13,668 nt of DNA from WS-2 sp964650245 (GCA_964650245.1 CAZYQK010000088.1:1-13668), one strand, 5' to 3'; positions 5,825 through 13,597 are shown, numbered from the stretch's first letter. Translations and numbers: made by a program. The notes: a model not told the origin generated them from the sequence alone.

Positions 5825-8107
5825 TTGAGCCTCGTCCTGTTGCTGGCCGCCGCACTGCTCGGCGTCACGGTCGTGCCGTCCGCAGCCGCGCCGCGCGTCT
5901 ACCACGGCACGGCGCGACAGCTTCGGGTCACGCCGCCGCGCGTCGAGCGCGGGCCGGTCGTGGACGGCGCTCTCGACGACGCGGTGTGGAGCGAAGCCGC
6001 GATGCTCGACTCGTTCACGCACTGGAATCCGCTCGAAGGCGTTCGCGACACCGCCGGCACCGAATGTCTGGTGCTCTACGACGAGCAGAATCTCTATTTC
6101 GGATTCCGCTGCACCGACGACCCGCAACAGGTGCGCGCGCCGCTCGCGACCCGCGACAACGTGGGCGACGACTACGTGGGCGTGGATCTCGACACCTACG
6201 ACGACCGGCGAAGGTCGTTCGTCTTCGGCTGCGATCCCAACGGCATCCAGCTCGACGGGGTGTACCAGGAGGACTCCGGGGATCCGGACTTCAACCCCGA
6301 CTACCTGTACGCCTCGAAGGCCCGCCGCACCGCGACCGGCTACGAAGCCGAGATCGCGGTCCCGTTCCGGTCGCTGCGATTCCCGCCCCACGATCCGCTC
6401 ACCTTCGGCGTGCAGGCGTGGCGCCACATCGCGCGGAACGGCGTGCTCATGTTCTGGGCGCCGCTCACGGCCAACATCAACAGCATCCACGCGCAGTACG
6501 GCGCGCTGGAAGGCATCGCGGGGGTGCGGCCGGGCCGCAATCTCCAGCTCACGCCCACCTGGACCGGTTCCCGGCTCGGCGAGCGCGACGACGCCGGCGC
6601 TTTCCAGCGCGAGGGCAAGTCTCGCGCCGGCGGGAGCCTCAAGCTCGGACTCACGAGCAATCTCACGGCCGACGCCGCCGTGACGCCCGACTTCAGCCAG
6701 GTCGAGGCCGACGCCGGCGTGGTGGACATCAATCAGCGCTTCGCCATCTATTTCCCCGAGAAGCGCCCGTTCTTCCTCGAGAACGGCGAGATCTTCAACA
6801 CTCCGCTCAACCTGGTCTACACCCGGCGCATCGCCGACCCGCTGTACGGCGCCAAGCTCACCGGCAAGGTCGGCCGCGACGCGATCGGCGTGCTGCACGC
6901 CTCGGACCGCAGCGCCGGCGACGGCGTCGAGACCCTGCCGGACGCCGTGAATCCCTACATGGACCACGACGCGATCTACGACCTGCTGCGCGTGCGCCAC
7001 GACCTGCTGCAGAACTCGCAGGTCGGGCTGCTCATGGGAGACCGCGAGCAGCGGGAGACCTACAACCGCGGAATCGGGGCGGACGGGCGCTTCGCCTTCG
7101 GCGGCAAATACAATCTCGCGCTGCAGCACGTGCGGAGCTGGTCGCGCGAGCGCGACCTGCGCGGCGCCGTCGCGCAGCTCGACGCCGGGCAGCTCGCCGA
7201 TCTGGACGAGGACCTGCTCGACCTCGAGGGCCGGATCCGCCGGGGCAACGCCTCGAAGCTCGAGCTGTCGCGCGGCTCGAAGGCGCTCGACACCGGCGCG
7301 TTCCTGAGGGACATCTCGCCCCACTTCGCGGCCGACATGGGATTCATCCAGCGCACGGATCAGATCAACTACGGGGGCTGGCTCAACCCGAGCCTCTACG
7401 CGAAGAGCCGCTCGTGGTTCACCGAGATCACGCCCGGCGTCTTCTATGAGCGAACGTTCGAGCACGGTGGCGACCGCTGGGCGGGCCGGCTCACCGACGA
7501 AACCCTGAACCTGCACGTGAACGCGGACCTGCCGCTCAACACCTGGGCCAACGCCTGGGTCGAACGCACGTTCACCTGGTTCGATGGGCGCGAGTTCCCC
7601 GACCAGCGCAAGCTCGGCTTCGAGGCGGGCTCGCGGCGCTACCAGGCGATGCAGGGCGGGCTCGGGGCGAACGCCGGGGACGGCGTCGTGTTCGACGAGA
7701 CCGTGCCCGGCCGCGAGCGCGGGCTCTTCGCGTGGCTCAACCTGCGCTTCAGCCAGCGCTTCGACGCCGGCCTGAACTTCAACGGCAGCATCGTGGAGCG
7801 CTCGGTAACCGGCACGCGCTTCGCGGACGTCGCCATCTCGCGGCTGCGCGCGACCTACCTCTTCAACAAGGAGCTGTCGCTGCGCTGGATCACCGAGTAC
7901 CGCTCGGAGCGCGACTACGACCCGGCGGGCGCCGGGACCGAGGGCGCGCGCGGGCTGTCGCTCGACCTGCTGGGGAGCTACTTCGTGCGGCCGGGAACCG
8001 TGGTCTATCTCGGCTACGGCGTGCGTCTCGAAGGCGCCGAGAAGCGCGGCATGATCCCGCACACCAGCAACGGGTTCGTGAAGCTGAGCTACCTGTGGCA
8101 GATGTGA
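5825..8107 (+). CDS. Secreted CBM9-like / DUF5916-domain outer-membrane protein
   Basis: Predicted outer-membrane beta-barrel with a carbohydrate-binding-like N-terminal domain. From TTG at 5825 it has 760 residues. Residues 1-22 are a classic signal peptide (SLVLLLAAALLGVTVVPSAAA). Residues about 33-240 match the family-9 carbohydrate-binding-module-like domain: VVDGALDDAVWSEA, then LVLYDEQNLYFGFRCTD and, near the end, YEAEIAVPFRSLRF. DUF5916 follows, with its hallmark DFSQVEAD (289-296) and YFPEKRPFFLENGEIF (309-324). The rest to 760 has alternating polar and hydrophobic strands with many aromatic residues, as in barrel proteins, and ends in KLSYLWQM. The exact role of DUF5916 proteins is not established. 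The gene is divergent from a glycosidase gene, so a joint role with glycans is possible but inferred. Confidence 0.87.
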   Translation: MSLVLLLAAALLGVTVVPSAAAPRVYHGTARQLRVTPPRVERGPVVDGALDDAVWSEAAMLDSFTHWNPLEGVRDTAGTECLVLYDEQNLYFGFRCTDDPQQVRAPLATRDNVGDDYVGVDLDTYDDRRRSFVFGCDPNGIQLDGVYQEDSGDPDFNPDYLYASKARRTATGYEAEIAVPFRSLRFPPHDPLTFGVQAWRHIARNGVLMFWAPLTANINSIHAQYGALEGIAGVRPGRNLQLTPTWTGSRLGERDDAGAFQREGKSRAGGSLKLGLTSNLTADAAVTPDFSQVEADAGVVDINQRFAIYFPEKRPFFLENGEIFNTPLNLVYTRRIADPLYGAKLTGKVGRDAIGVLHASDRSAGDGVETLPDAVNPYMDHDAIYDLLRVRHDLLQNSQVGLLMGDREQRETYNRGIGADGRFAFGGKYNLALQHVRSWSRERDLRGAVAQLDAGQLADLDEDLLDLEGRIRRGNASKLELSRGSKALDTGAFLRDISPHFAADMGFIQRTDQINYGGWLNPSLYAKSRSWFTEITPGVFYERTFEHGGDRWAGRLTDETLNLHVNADLPLNTWANAWVERTFTWFDGREFPDQRKLGFEAGSRRYQAMQGGLGANAGDGVVFDETVPGRERGLFAWLNLRFSQRFDAGLNFNGSIVERSVTGTRFADVAISRLRATYLFNKELSLRWITEYRSERDYDPAGAGTEGARGLSLDLLGSYFVRPGTVVYLGYGVRLEGAEKRGMIPHTSNGFVKLSYLWQM

Positions 8108-8122
8108 GCGGGGCGCGCCTGC

Positions 8123-8138
8123 CAGCCCCACGGGGCTG
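8123..8138. terminator. Short GC hairpin between convergent genes, possible bidirectional terminator
   Basis: CAGCCCCACGGGGCTG folds as a 6-base-pair stem with a 4-base loop, 15 bases after the DUF5916 stop and 42 bases before the convergent ATPase stop. A second, larger GC inverted repeat (GCGCCGG at 8144-8150 with CCGGCGC at 8165-8171) follows. Neither has a T-tract on either strand, so intrinsic termination is unproven; they may act as 3'-end stabilisers or with Rho. Confidence 0.3.
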
Positions 8139-8180
8139 ACTTGGCGCCGGGCCGGCTGTCGCGGCCGGCGCTCGGGCGAC

Positions 8181-9776
8181 TCAGCGCGCGCGCTTCCGTC
8201 GCGGCGCGCCGCGCTCCAGCGCACGGCCCCAGTGATCCAGGAACGCGGTCACGAAGCCGTGCTCGTGAGCGGCCTCGACCGCGAGCGGCGCGAGCGCCAT
8301 CGCGACCGCGAGTGCGGTGTGATAGCCCTCCGAGTGTGAGGTCGCCGCGCGGCGAAAAGCCGGGTGCGCGTCGTTCACCCAGACCGTCGATTCCACGAGC
8401 CGGCCGAGCTCGGGATCGTCGGGCCGCGCCTCGAACTGGATGCTGAGCCCGTAACGCCCCGGACGCTTCGGTCCCGGCGATGCCGGGAGCGTGGCAGCGG
8501 CGCTGTGCGGCTCGGCGGTGGAGGCCGTGGCGGCCTCCGGTTCGAGCGCCGGCGACTCCGCGACGGCGGTCGCCGGCGCCTCACCCGACGCGCTCGCAGC
8601 GGCCTCGGCGTCGCCGCCGCCGCTCGCTACCGACGACGCCAGCAGGGCCCGCGCGTCCGCCGCCGCGCCCGGCCCCCCGATCGGCAGCCTCCGTTGTCCG
8701 CCCATGCGGTGCTCGACCAGCGATGCGAGGAGCGGGAAGTCGTCGGCCAGCTCCACCAGCACATTTTCGAGGTCGCGCTCGAGCGGCCGGGCCACTCGAC
8801 GACGGGCCCGCTCCGCCTGATCGCGCGAGTCGCCCCACGCCGCGAGCTGCCGCGAGACCGCCTCCTGGATCGCCTTCCGATACGCGAGGTAAGTCGCCCC
8901 GCGCGGGCCGGTGCGGATGAAGTCGCCCTTGTTGAGCGTGAGGCACCCGGCGAGCGCCGGCACCTCGATGGTGCCGGCGATGAGATCCGGCGTCGCTGGG
9001 GTGACGCCCAGCCAATCCCACCCGCGCTTGATGACCTTGCCGAGAGTGCTGATCGCGATCCCGCGGCGATCTTCGGGGAGCACCGCTGCATCGCGGAGCA
9101 TGACACCGATCGCGGAAGGCTTGCGCTTGCGCGCGAGGCGGACAGCGAGCGGCGCACGCTCGCCGCCGTCCACCGAACGCCGCTCGACCGCGCGCCCGTT
9201 CACTTCGAAAAGGATTGCATGCCGGTAGTGCGGGGCGAGGATGGCGTCGAACTCGGGGTCGAGCAGAGGCTCGTAGTGGCGCCGCAGCGTGGCCTCGACG
9301 AAGCCCGCGTCGAGCAGCGGGGAGAGCGCGTTGCGGAGCTTGAGCCGCACCGCCGTGCCGCGCGCTGCGACCAGGCCGGGGGGCGGCACCCACCTCCACG
9401 GGGCCTTGTGGCGTGACGACAGATGCCAGAGCGACGCGACGTGCGAGGAGGCCCGCCGCGTCTCGGTGAGCACCTCCTCGCACACCAGCAGGCCGAGCTT
9501 GATGCCGACCCCCGCGAAGCCGATGCCCTCGCCGCGGATCTTGGTGCTGGCCGCCAGGTCGTGATAGCGCGCCAGCTCGCGGCGCATCATGCCGGAGCCG
9601 TCGTCCACCACGGCGAGCGTCGCCGCCGCAGAGTCGGCCGTGAACGCGATGCGGCTCGCCCCCGAATCGAGCGAGTTGGCGATGACCTCGGTGAGGATCG
9701 TCTCCTCGAGCGACCCCGGATACGCGTCGCGCAGATCCTCGAGCAGGTGCAGCAGGTCAACCCGCATCTGGCCCAT
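8181..9776 (-). CDS. Orphan GHKL (gyrase/Hsp90/MutL-type) ATPase with unassigned C-terminal domain
   Basis: Predicted ATP-binding protein of 531 residues; cellular role unknown. The Bergerat ATP fold is clear: N-box E30-x3-N34-S-L-D37 with E30 as likely catalytic base, G1 box D58-x-G60-x-G62 (DDGSGM), a MutL-like STK at 77-79, and lid GEGIGFAGVGIKLG (82-95). Residues 130-350 probably form a transducer-like region, with ISTLGKVIKRGWDWLG (242-257) and LNKGDFIRTG (281-290) as conserved-looking stretches. About residues 367-437 are an Ala/Ser/Glu/Pro-rich linker. Residues 438-525 form a compact domain with WVNDAHPAFRRA and SEGYHTALAVAMALAPL; I do not recognise it. There is no histidine-kinase dimerisation domain, receiver, MutL endonuclease site or toprim domain. 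GAGGTGA just before the ATG fixes the start. It lies 52 bases after aspS on the same strand, with no strong terminator between, so it is probably the last gene of that operon. Confidence 0.82.
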   Translation of the reverse strand: MGQMRVDLLHLLEDLRDAYPGSLEETILTEVIANSLDSGASRIAFTADSAAATLAVVDDGSGMMRRELARYHDLAASTKIRGEGIGFAGVGIKLGLLVCEEVLTETRRASSHVASLWHLSSRHKAPWRWVPPPGLVAARGTAVRLKLRNALSPLLDAGFVEATLRRHYEPLLDPEFDAILAPHYRHAILFEVNGRAVERRSVDGGERAPLAVRLARKRKPSAIGVMLRDAAVLPEDRRGIAISTLGKVIKRGWDWLGVTPATPDLIAGTIEVPALAGCLTLNKGDFIRTGPRGATYLAYRKAIQEAVSRQLAAWGDSRDQAERARRRVARPLERDLENVLVELADDFPLLASLVEHRMGGQRRLPIGGPGAAADARALLASSVASGGGDAEAAASASGEAPATAVAESPALEPEAATASTAEPHSAAATLPASPGPKRPGRYGLSIQFEARPDDPELGRLVESTVWVNDAHPAFRRAATSHSEGYHTALAVAMALAPLAVEAAHEHGFVTAFLDHWGRALERGAPRRKRAR

Positions 9777-9779
9777 CGG

Positions 9780-9786
9780 TCACCTC
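9780..9786 (-). promoter_or_regulatory. Strong Shine-Dalgarno for the GHKL ATPase gene
   Basis: GAGGTGA on the minus strand ends 3 bases before the ATG at 9776, leaving 6 bases between the GAGG core and the start codon. It is one of the best ribosome sites in the window. It favours that ATG over the next in-frame ATG three codons later and suggests independent, efficient translation rather than coupling to aspS. Confidence 0.7.
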
Positions 9787-9828
9787 ATCGTTGGGGCAGC
9801 GGCCTCGCGCCCATGCGCCGACATGGCT

Positions 9829-11631
9829 TCACACCAATCGTATCCCCAGCTCCTTCAGCGTCCGCTCGTCCACCGGCGCCGGGCTGCCGTCCATCAGGTT
9901 CGCAGCACTCGCGCTCTTGGGGAACGCGATGGTGTCGCGGATGTTGTCGCGGCCGGCCAGCAGCATGACGATGCGGTCGAGCCCGAGCCCGATGCCGCCG
10001 TGCGGTGGCGAGGCGAAGCGGTAGGCGTCGATCAGGAAGCCGAACTTCTCGTGGGCCTCCTCGCGCGTGAAGCCTACGACTTTCATCACGCGCTCCTGGA
10101 TGTCGGGCCGGTGGATGCGGATCGAGCCCGAGCCCAGCTCGTTTCCCGACAGCACCAGGTCGTAGAGCTGGGCGTAGACTCGGCCCGGGTCGCTCTCGAG
10201 CATCTCGACGTGCGCGGGGTTGGGCATGGTGAACATGTGATGGCGCGGCGCCCAGCCCTTGCGCTCTTCGTCCCACTCGAACATCGGGAACTCGCGCACC
10301 CAGAGGAATGCCCACTCCCGCTCCTTGCCCTTCAAGAGCGGCTCGCCGAGCTGCGAGCGCAGCACGCCCAGCGCCTTGAGCGTCGCCTCCCACGGGCCGG
10401 AGGTGAACACCACGGCGTCGCCCGCCTGCGCCTTCACCGATTTCAGAAATTCATCCAGCAGCTCGCCGGGGAAGATCACCTGCTGCTTCTCGCGCTCGCT
10501 CTCGAGCACCTTGAAGAACGTGAGGCCGCCCCCACCCGCCGCCTTCACCACGTCCTCGTATTTCCTGAGCTGGGTGCCCGAGATCTCGGCCCCGCCGGGG
10601 ATGGTGATGGCGACGCCGATACCGCCTTCCGCCTTCGCCCCGTTCGCGATCACGTTGCGCGGCGAGCGCGCGTGGATCGCGGTGGTGTCGGTAAACTCGA
10701 GGCCGAAGCGGAGATCGGGCTTGTCCGAGCCGAAGCGGCTCATCGCGTCGCGAAAGGTCATGCGCGGGAAGGGGGTCTTGATCTCCACCCCCAGGCATTC
10801 CTTCCACAGCGCCTGGAACAGGCCCTCGACCGCGGTGAACACCTCCTCCTCTGTGACGAAGCTCATTTCGAGATCGATCTGAGTGTGCTCGGGCTGGCGG
10901 TCGGCGCGCAGGTCCTCGTCGCGCAGGCACCGCGCGACCTGGAAGTAGCGGTCCACCCCCGCGATCATGAGGGTCTGCTTGTAGAGCTGCGGCGACTGCG
11001 GCAGCGCGTAGAACTTCCCGGGATGCACCCGGCTCGGCACGATGTAATCGCGCGCGCCCTCCGGCGTGGGCTTGACCAGGATCGGAGTCTCGACCTCGAG
11101 GAAGCTCTGGCTCGAGAGGTAGGCGCGCGCCGCCTGCATCGCGCGGTGGCGCAGCGCCAGCACGCCGGCCAGCTCGGGGCGCCTGAGGTCCAGGTAGCGG
11201 TAGCGCAGTCGCAGGTCCTCGTTGGCGAGCCGGAGCTCCTCGTTCACCTGGAACGGCAGCGGGTCGGCGGACGAGAGCACCTTGAGCTCGCGCACCTCGA
11301 GCTCGACCTCGCCGGTCGGAAGCTCCGGGTTCACGGATTCGGCCGGGCGAATCGCCACCGCGCCGCGCACCGCGATCACCCACTCGTTGCCGAGCCGCGC
11401 GGCGCGCTCCAGCAGCTCTCCGCCCGCGACGTCGGGGCGGAACACCACCTGGGTGATCCCGTAGCGGTCGCGCAGATCCACGAACAGCACGCCGCCGTGG
11501 TCGCGCATCCGGTGCACCCAGCCCATCAGGATGGCGTGTTGCGAGGCGTCGAAGCGTTTGAGCTCGCCGCAGGTGTGCGTGCGGCGCCAATCGCCCAGGT
11601 CTTCCAGGCTCAATCCCGTCGCCTCCGTCAT
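9829..11631 (-). CDS. aspS: Aspartyl-tRNA synthetase (probably non-discriminating type)
   Basis: Class II synthetase that charges tRNA-Asp with aspartate in the cytoplasm; 600 residues, normal for bacterial AspRS. The N-terminal anticodon-binding OB-fold covers about 20-120 (MGWVHRMRDHGGVLFVDLRDR). Motif 1 is around 165-185 (FLEVETPILVKPTPEGARDY follows). The aspartate-binding QSPQLYKQ is at 212-219 and motif 2 has R234 and R237-D-E. The bacterial GAD insertion spans roughly 300-440. Motif 3, GGIGLGLDRIVMLL, is at 545-558 with R553. In the OB-fold, H45 of RDHGG occupies the place where asparagine-discriminating enzymes usually have Leu (RDLG), so this enzyme may also make Asp-tRNA-Asn. The ATG overlaps the hisS stop by 4 bases (ATGA). 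The open frame continues upstream into hisS, but that sequence is not AspRS-like. Confidence 0.96.
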   Translation of the reverse strand: MTEATGLSLEDLGDWRRTHTCGELKRFDASQHAILMGWVHRMRDHGGVLFVDLRDRYGITQVVFRPDVAGGELLERAARLGNEWVIAVRGAVAIRPAESVNPELPTGEVELEVRELKVLSSADPLPFQVNEELRLANEDLRLRYRYLDLRRPELAGVLALRHRAMQAARAYLSSQSFLEVETPILVKPTPEGARDYIVPSRVHPGKFYALPQSPQLYKQTLMIAGVDRYFQVARCLRDEDLRADRQPEHTQIDLEMSFVTEEEVFTAVEGLFQALWKECLGVEIKTPFPRMTFRDAMSRFGSDKPDLRFGLEFTDTTAIHARSPRNVIANGAKAEGGIGVAITIPGGAEISGTQLRKYEDVVKAAGGGGLTFFKVLESEREKQQVIFPGELLDEFLKSVKAQAGDAVVFTSGPWEATLKALGVLRSQLGEPLLKGKEREWAFLWVREFPMFEWDEERKGWAPRHHMFTMPNPAHVEMLESDPGRVYAQLYDLVLSGNELGSGSIRIHRPDIQERVMKVVGFTREEAHEKFGFLIDAYRFASPPHGGIGLGLDRIVMLLAGRDNIRDTIAFPKSASAANLMDGSPAPVDERTLKELGIRLV

Positions 11632-12944
11632 GGGGCCGTGCTCCGGGTGCGGCGCTCCGCGAGCCGCTCGCGCAGCGTGCCGGCCAGCGCGTCGCGCGGG
11701 ATCGCGGTCTGATCGCCGCGCTCGAGGTCGCGGACCACGACCTCGCCGCGTTTCCATTCGTCCTCGCCGAGCAGCACCGCGATGCGCGCCCCGCTCTTTC
11801 CCGCGCTCTTCATCTGCGCGTTGAGCCCGCGCGCCTCGAGGTCGCAGTCCACTTTGAACTCGCGGCGCAGGTCGCGCGCGAGCCCGAGCGCCGCCGCTCG
11901 CGTGCCCTCCATGGCCACGATGTAGACCCCGCCTCCCGCCGCGGCGGGAGTGAGCCCGCGCTCCTCCACCACCAGCAGCGTGCGGTCGAGGCCGATCGAG
12001 AAACCCACGCCCGGGGTCGGCGGGCCGCCCAGCGATTCGATCAGCCCGTCGTAGCGGCCGCCGCCGCCCAGCGCGCTCTGGGCCCCGAGCGAGCGGTCGT
12101 GCACCTCGAACGCGGTGCGCGTGTAGTAGTCGAGCCCGCGCACCAGCCCGTGGTCGATCTCGTGCGCGATGCCGAGCGTGGCGAGCCCCACCAGCACGGC
12201 GTCCCAATGCCCCCGGCTCTCCGCGTCCAGCACCTCGAGCATGCGCGGCATGGGCGGTGCGTGTGCCGGGGCTCCCCACTCGCCGCGCAGCAGCGCCAGG
12301 TCGCCCTCGTCCTTGCTGTCGAGCACGCGCAGCGGGTTCTCGTCGAGCCGGCGCTGTGAGTCCGGACCCAGCCGCGAGCGCACCGGCGCGAGCCACGCGC
12401 GTAGCGCTTCCCCATAGGAGTGCCGCGTCTCCGGTGTGCCGACGCTGTTCACCGCGACCGTGAGGTTCGTGAATCCCCACGCCTCGAACAGGTCCACGAA
12501 CAGGGCGATGATCTCGACGTCGGCCCCGGGCGCATCGGTGCCGATCACCTCGGCCCCGATCTGCCAGAACTGGCGGAAGCGCCCCTTCTGCGGCCGGCCG
12601 TAGCGGAACATCGGGCCCATGTACCACAGCCGGTGAATGCGGCCCTGCGACGCGAGCCCGTGCTCGAGATAGGCGCGGCACACGCCCGCCGTGCCCTCGG
12701 GGCGCAGCGCCAGGTCGCGGTCCCCAAGATCCTTGAAGCGGTACATCTCCTTCTGCACCATCTCGCTCGACTCGCCCGAAGTGCGCGCGAACAACTCGTA
12801 CTCCTCGAACAGCGGGGTGCGGATCTCGCGATAGCCGTAGCGTTCGAGCACGCCGCGCGCGCGCGACTCCGCCCATTGCCAGCGCGAAAGCTCCTCCGGC
12901 AGCAGATCGCGCGTGCCGCGCGGCGCCTGGAACTTGAGACCCAT
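11628..12944 (-). CDS. hisS: Histidyl-tRNA synthetase
   Basis: Class II synthetase charging tRNA-His in the cytoplasm; 438 residues, slightly longer than the usual 420-430. It opens with the family start FQAPRGTRDLLPEE. Then come TPLFEEYELFARTSGESSE and QKEMYRF (64-70), motif 2 starting at RPEGT (81-85) with MFRYGRPQKGRFRQFWQ (112-128), the HisRS-specific loop RGLDYYTRTAFEV (269-281), GGGGRYDGL (293-301) and motif 3 GVGFSIGLDR (312-321). The C-terminal anticodon-binding domain spans about 338-430. The ATG at 12944 is 14 bases after the VanZ stop, with GGAG and a G-run upstream. The open frame runs on to 13454, but that part overlaps the VanZ gene in another frame and is not HisRS-like. aspS follows with a 4-base overlap. 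Confidence 0.96.
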   Translation of the reverse strand: MGLKFQAPRGTRDLLPEELSRWQWAESRARGVLERYGYREIRTPLFEEYELFARTSGESSEMVQKEMYRFKDLGDRDLALRPEGTAGVCRAYLEHGLASQGRIHRLWYMGPMFRYGRPQKGRFRQFWQIGAEVIGTDAPGADVEIIALFVDLFEAWGFTNLTVAVNSVGTPETRHSYGEALRAWLAPVRSRLGPDSQRRLDENPLRVLDSKDEGDLALLRGEWGAPAHAPPMPRMLEVLDAESRGHWDAVLVGLATLGIAHEIDHGLVRGLDYYTRTAFEVHDRSLGAQSALGGGGRYDGLIESLGGPPTPGVGFSIGLDRTLLVVEERGLTPAAAGGGVYIVAMEGTRAAALGLARDLRREFKVDCDLEARGLNAQMKSAGKSGARIAVLLGEDEWKRGEVVVRDLERGDQTAIPRDALAGTLRERLAERRTRSTAP

Positions 12945-12958
12945 GACCCCCCGCTCTC

Positions 12959-13366
12959 CTACTCGCGGGCGAACACCAGGTAGACCAGCTGCGCCACCGT
13001 CAGACCCACGGTGTCGGCCAGCAGGTCGAGCGCGCTCGACTGGCGGCCCGGGATGAACGACTGGAAGAATTCGTCGCCGGTTCCCACGATGATTCCGAAC
13101 GAGAGCGCGATGAGCGCGGCGAACAGCGGCAGCGGCAGCCGCATCGTGGCGCGGATCGCGCGCGCGACCAGCACGCCCAGTCCGAAGTACTCGAGTACGT
13201 GGTAGACCTTGTCGGCGTTCTGGAACTGGAGCAGCGGCACCTCCAGGTAGGGCTGCGCGCTCAAGGTGATGATGACGGTGACGTACGCCAGCACCGGAAG
13301 CCAGTTGGCCAGGAACAGGAAGAAGAACCGCCGCTCCGGGGGTCGCCGCACTCCGTCGTCCTCCAT
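12959..13366 (-). CDS. VanZ-family integral membrane protein
   Basis: Small inner-membrane protein of 135 residues from ATG 13366; the family is named after the teicoplanin-resistance gene vanZ, but most members have no known function. Four hydrophobic segments lie at about 14-36, 55-70, 77-95 and 112-131. Family signatures are visible: SAQPYL after helix 1, D52-K53-x2-H56 (NADKVYHVLEYFGLG), D98-E99-x2-Q102 (GTGDEFFQSFIPGR) and D114-x3-D118-x2-G121 (ALDLLADTVG). The start is uncertain: the ATG at 13366 has no good Shine-Dalgarno. The frame remains open to 13585, but the added N-terminus is Arg/Ala-rich, unlike the family, and would cover a terminator-like hairpin. It precedes hisS by 14 bases and is probably the first gene of the operon. 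Confidence 0.82.
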   Translation of the reverse strand: MEDDGVRRPPERRFFFLFLANWLPVLAYVTVIITLSAQPYLEVPLLQFQNADKVYHVLEYFGLGVLVARAIRATMRLPLPLFAALIALSFGIIVGTGDEFFQSFIPGRQSSALDLLADTVGLTVAQLVYLVFARE

Positions 13367-13436
13367 GGTGGATCGCGTGCCGGGCACGTCCCTCGGGAGC
13401 CGCGCGCTCGACTCGCCGCCGAGCGGGCCAGCGGGG

Positions 13437-13466
13437 AAAAATGGAGCGCACCATAGCACGCGCTCC
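13437..13466 (-). terminator. Intrinsic-terminator-like hairpin upstream of VanZ-hisS-aspS
   Basis: Read on the minus strand, GGAGCGC (13466-13460) pairs perfectly with GCGCTCC (13449-13443) across a 10-base loop. A single A and then five Ts (13441-13437) follow. In such GC-rich DNA a T-tract directly after a perfect stem is rare. It ends 71 bases before the VanZ ATG, so it either stops transcripts arriving from beyond the window or acts as an attenuator in the operon leader. No T-box core sequence or His/Asp-rich leader peptide was seen nearby, so the mechanism is open. Confidence 0.5.
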
Positions 13467-13568
13467 GCGCGTTCCGCTATCGTCGCGGCCTCGCCTCGAA
13501 GCACCCGCTCGTGACTGCGAAACACGCTCGTAGCCCTCACGAGAGCGAGCCGCGCCTCAGAGTGCAGC

Positions 13569-13597
13569 TTGACGCTGCGCGGCACGGCCCGTAGATT
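13569..13597 (+). promoter_or_regulatory. Sigma70-type promoter for the tRNA gene
   Basis: TTGACG (13569-13574, five of six consensus bases) is followed after exactly 17 bases by TAGATT (13592-13597, four of six, including the key A2 and T6). Transcription would start near 13604, about 38 bases before the tRNA 5' end. A housekeeping promoter directly ahead of a tRNA is expected. Confidence 0.6.

Noticed and set aside
5636..8224. 862-codon minus-strand open frame opposite the DUF5916 gene
   Set aside because: Low-complexity Ala/Val/Arg/Glu sequence with no recognisable motif, whereas the plus frame has a signal peptide and DUF5916 hallmarks.
9777..9828. Terminator between aspS and the ATPase gene
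   Set aside because: Only a 5-bp stem (CCATG/CATGG) without a T-tract is present, too weak to separate the two genes.
9589..11712. 707-codon plus-strand open frame opposite aspS
   Set aside because: It is an antisense shadow; aspS motifs are complete on the other strand.
11632..12876. Upstream in-frame extension of aspS giving a 1015-residue fusion
   Set aside because: The added part is an out-of-frame reading of hisS; the ATG at 11631 starts exactly at the AspRS family N-terminus with an ATGA overlap.
13367..13454. Leader T-box riboswitch for the synthetase operon
   Set aside because: The conserved T-box core (GGTGG-N-ACCGCG type) is absent on the minus strand in this region, despite the terminator-like hairpin.
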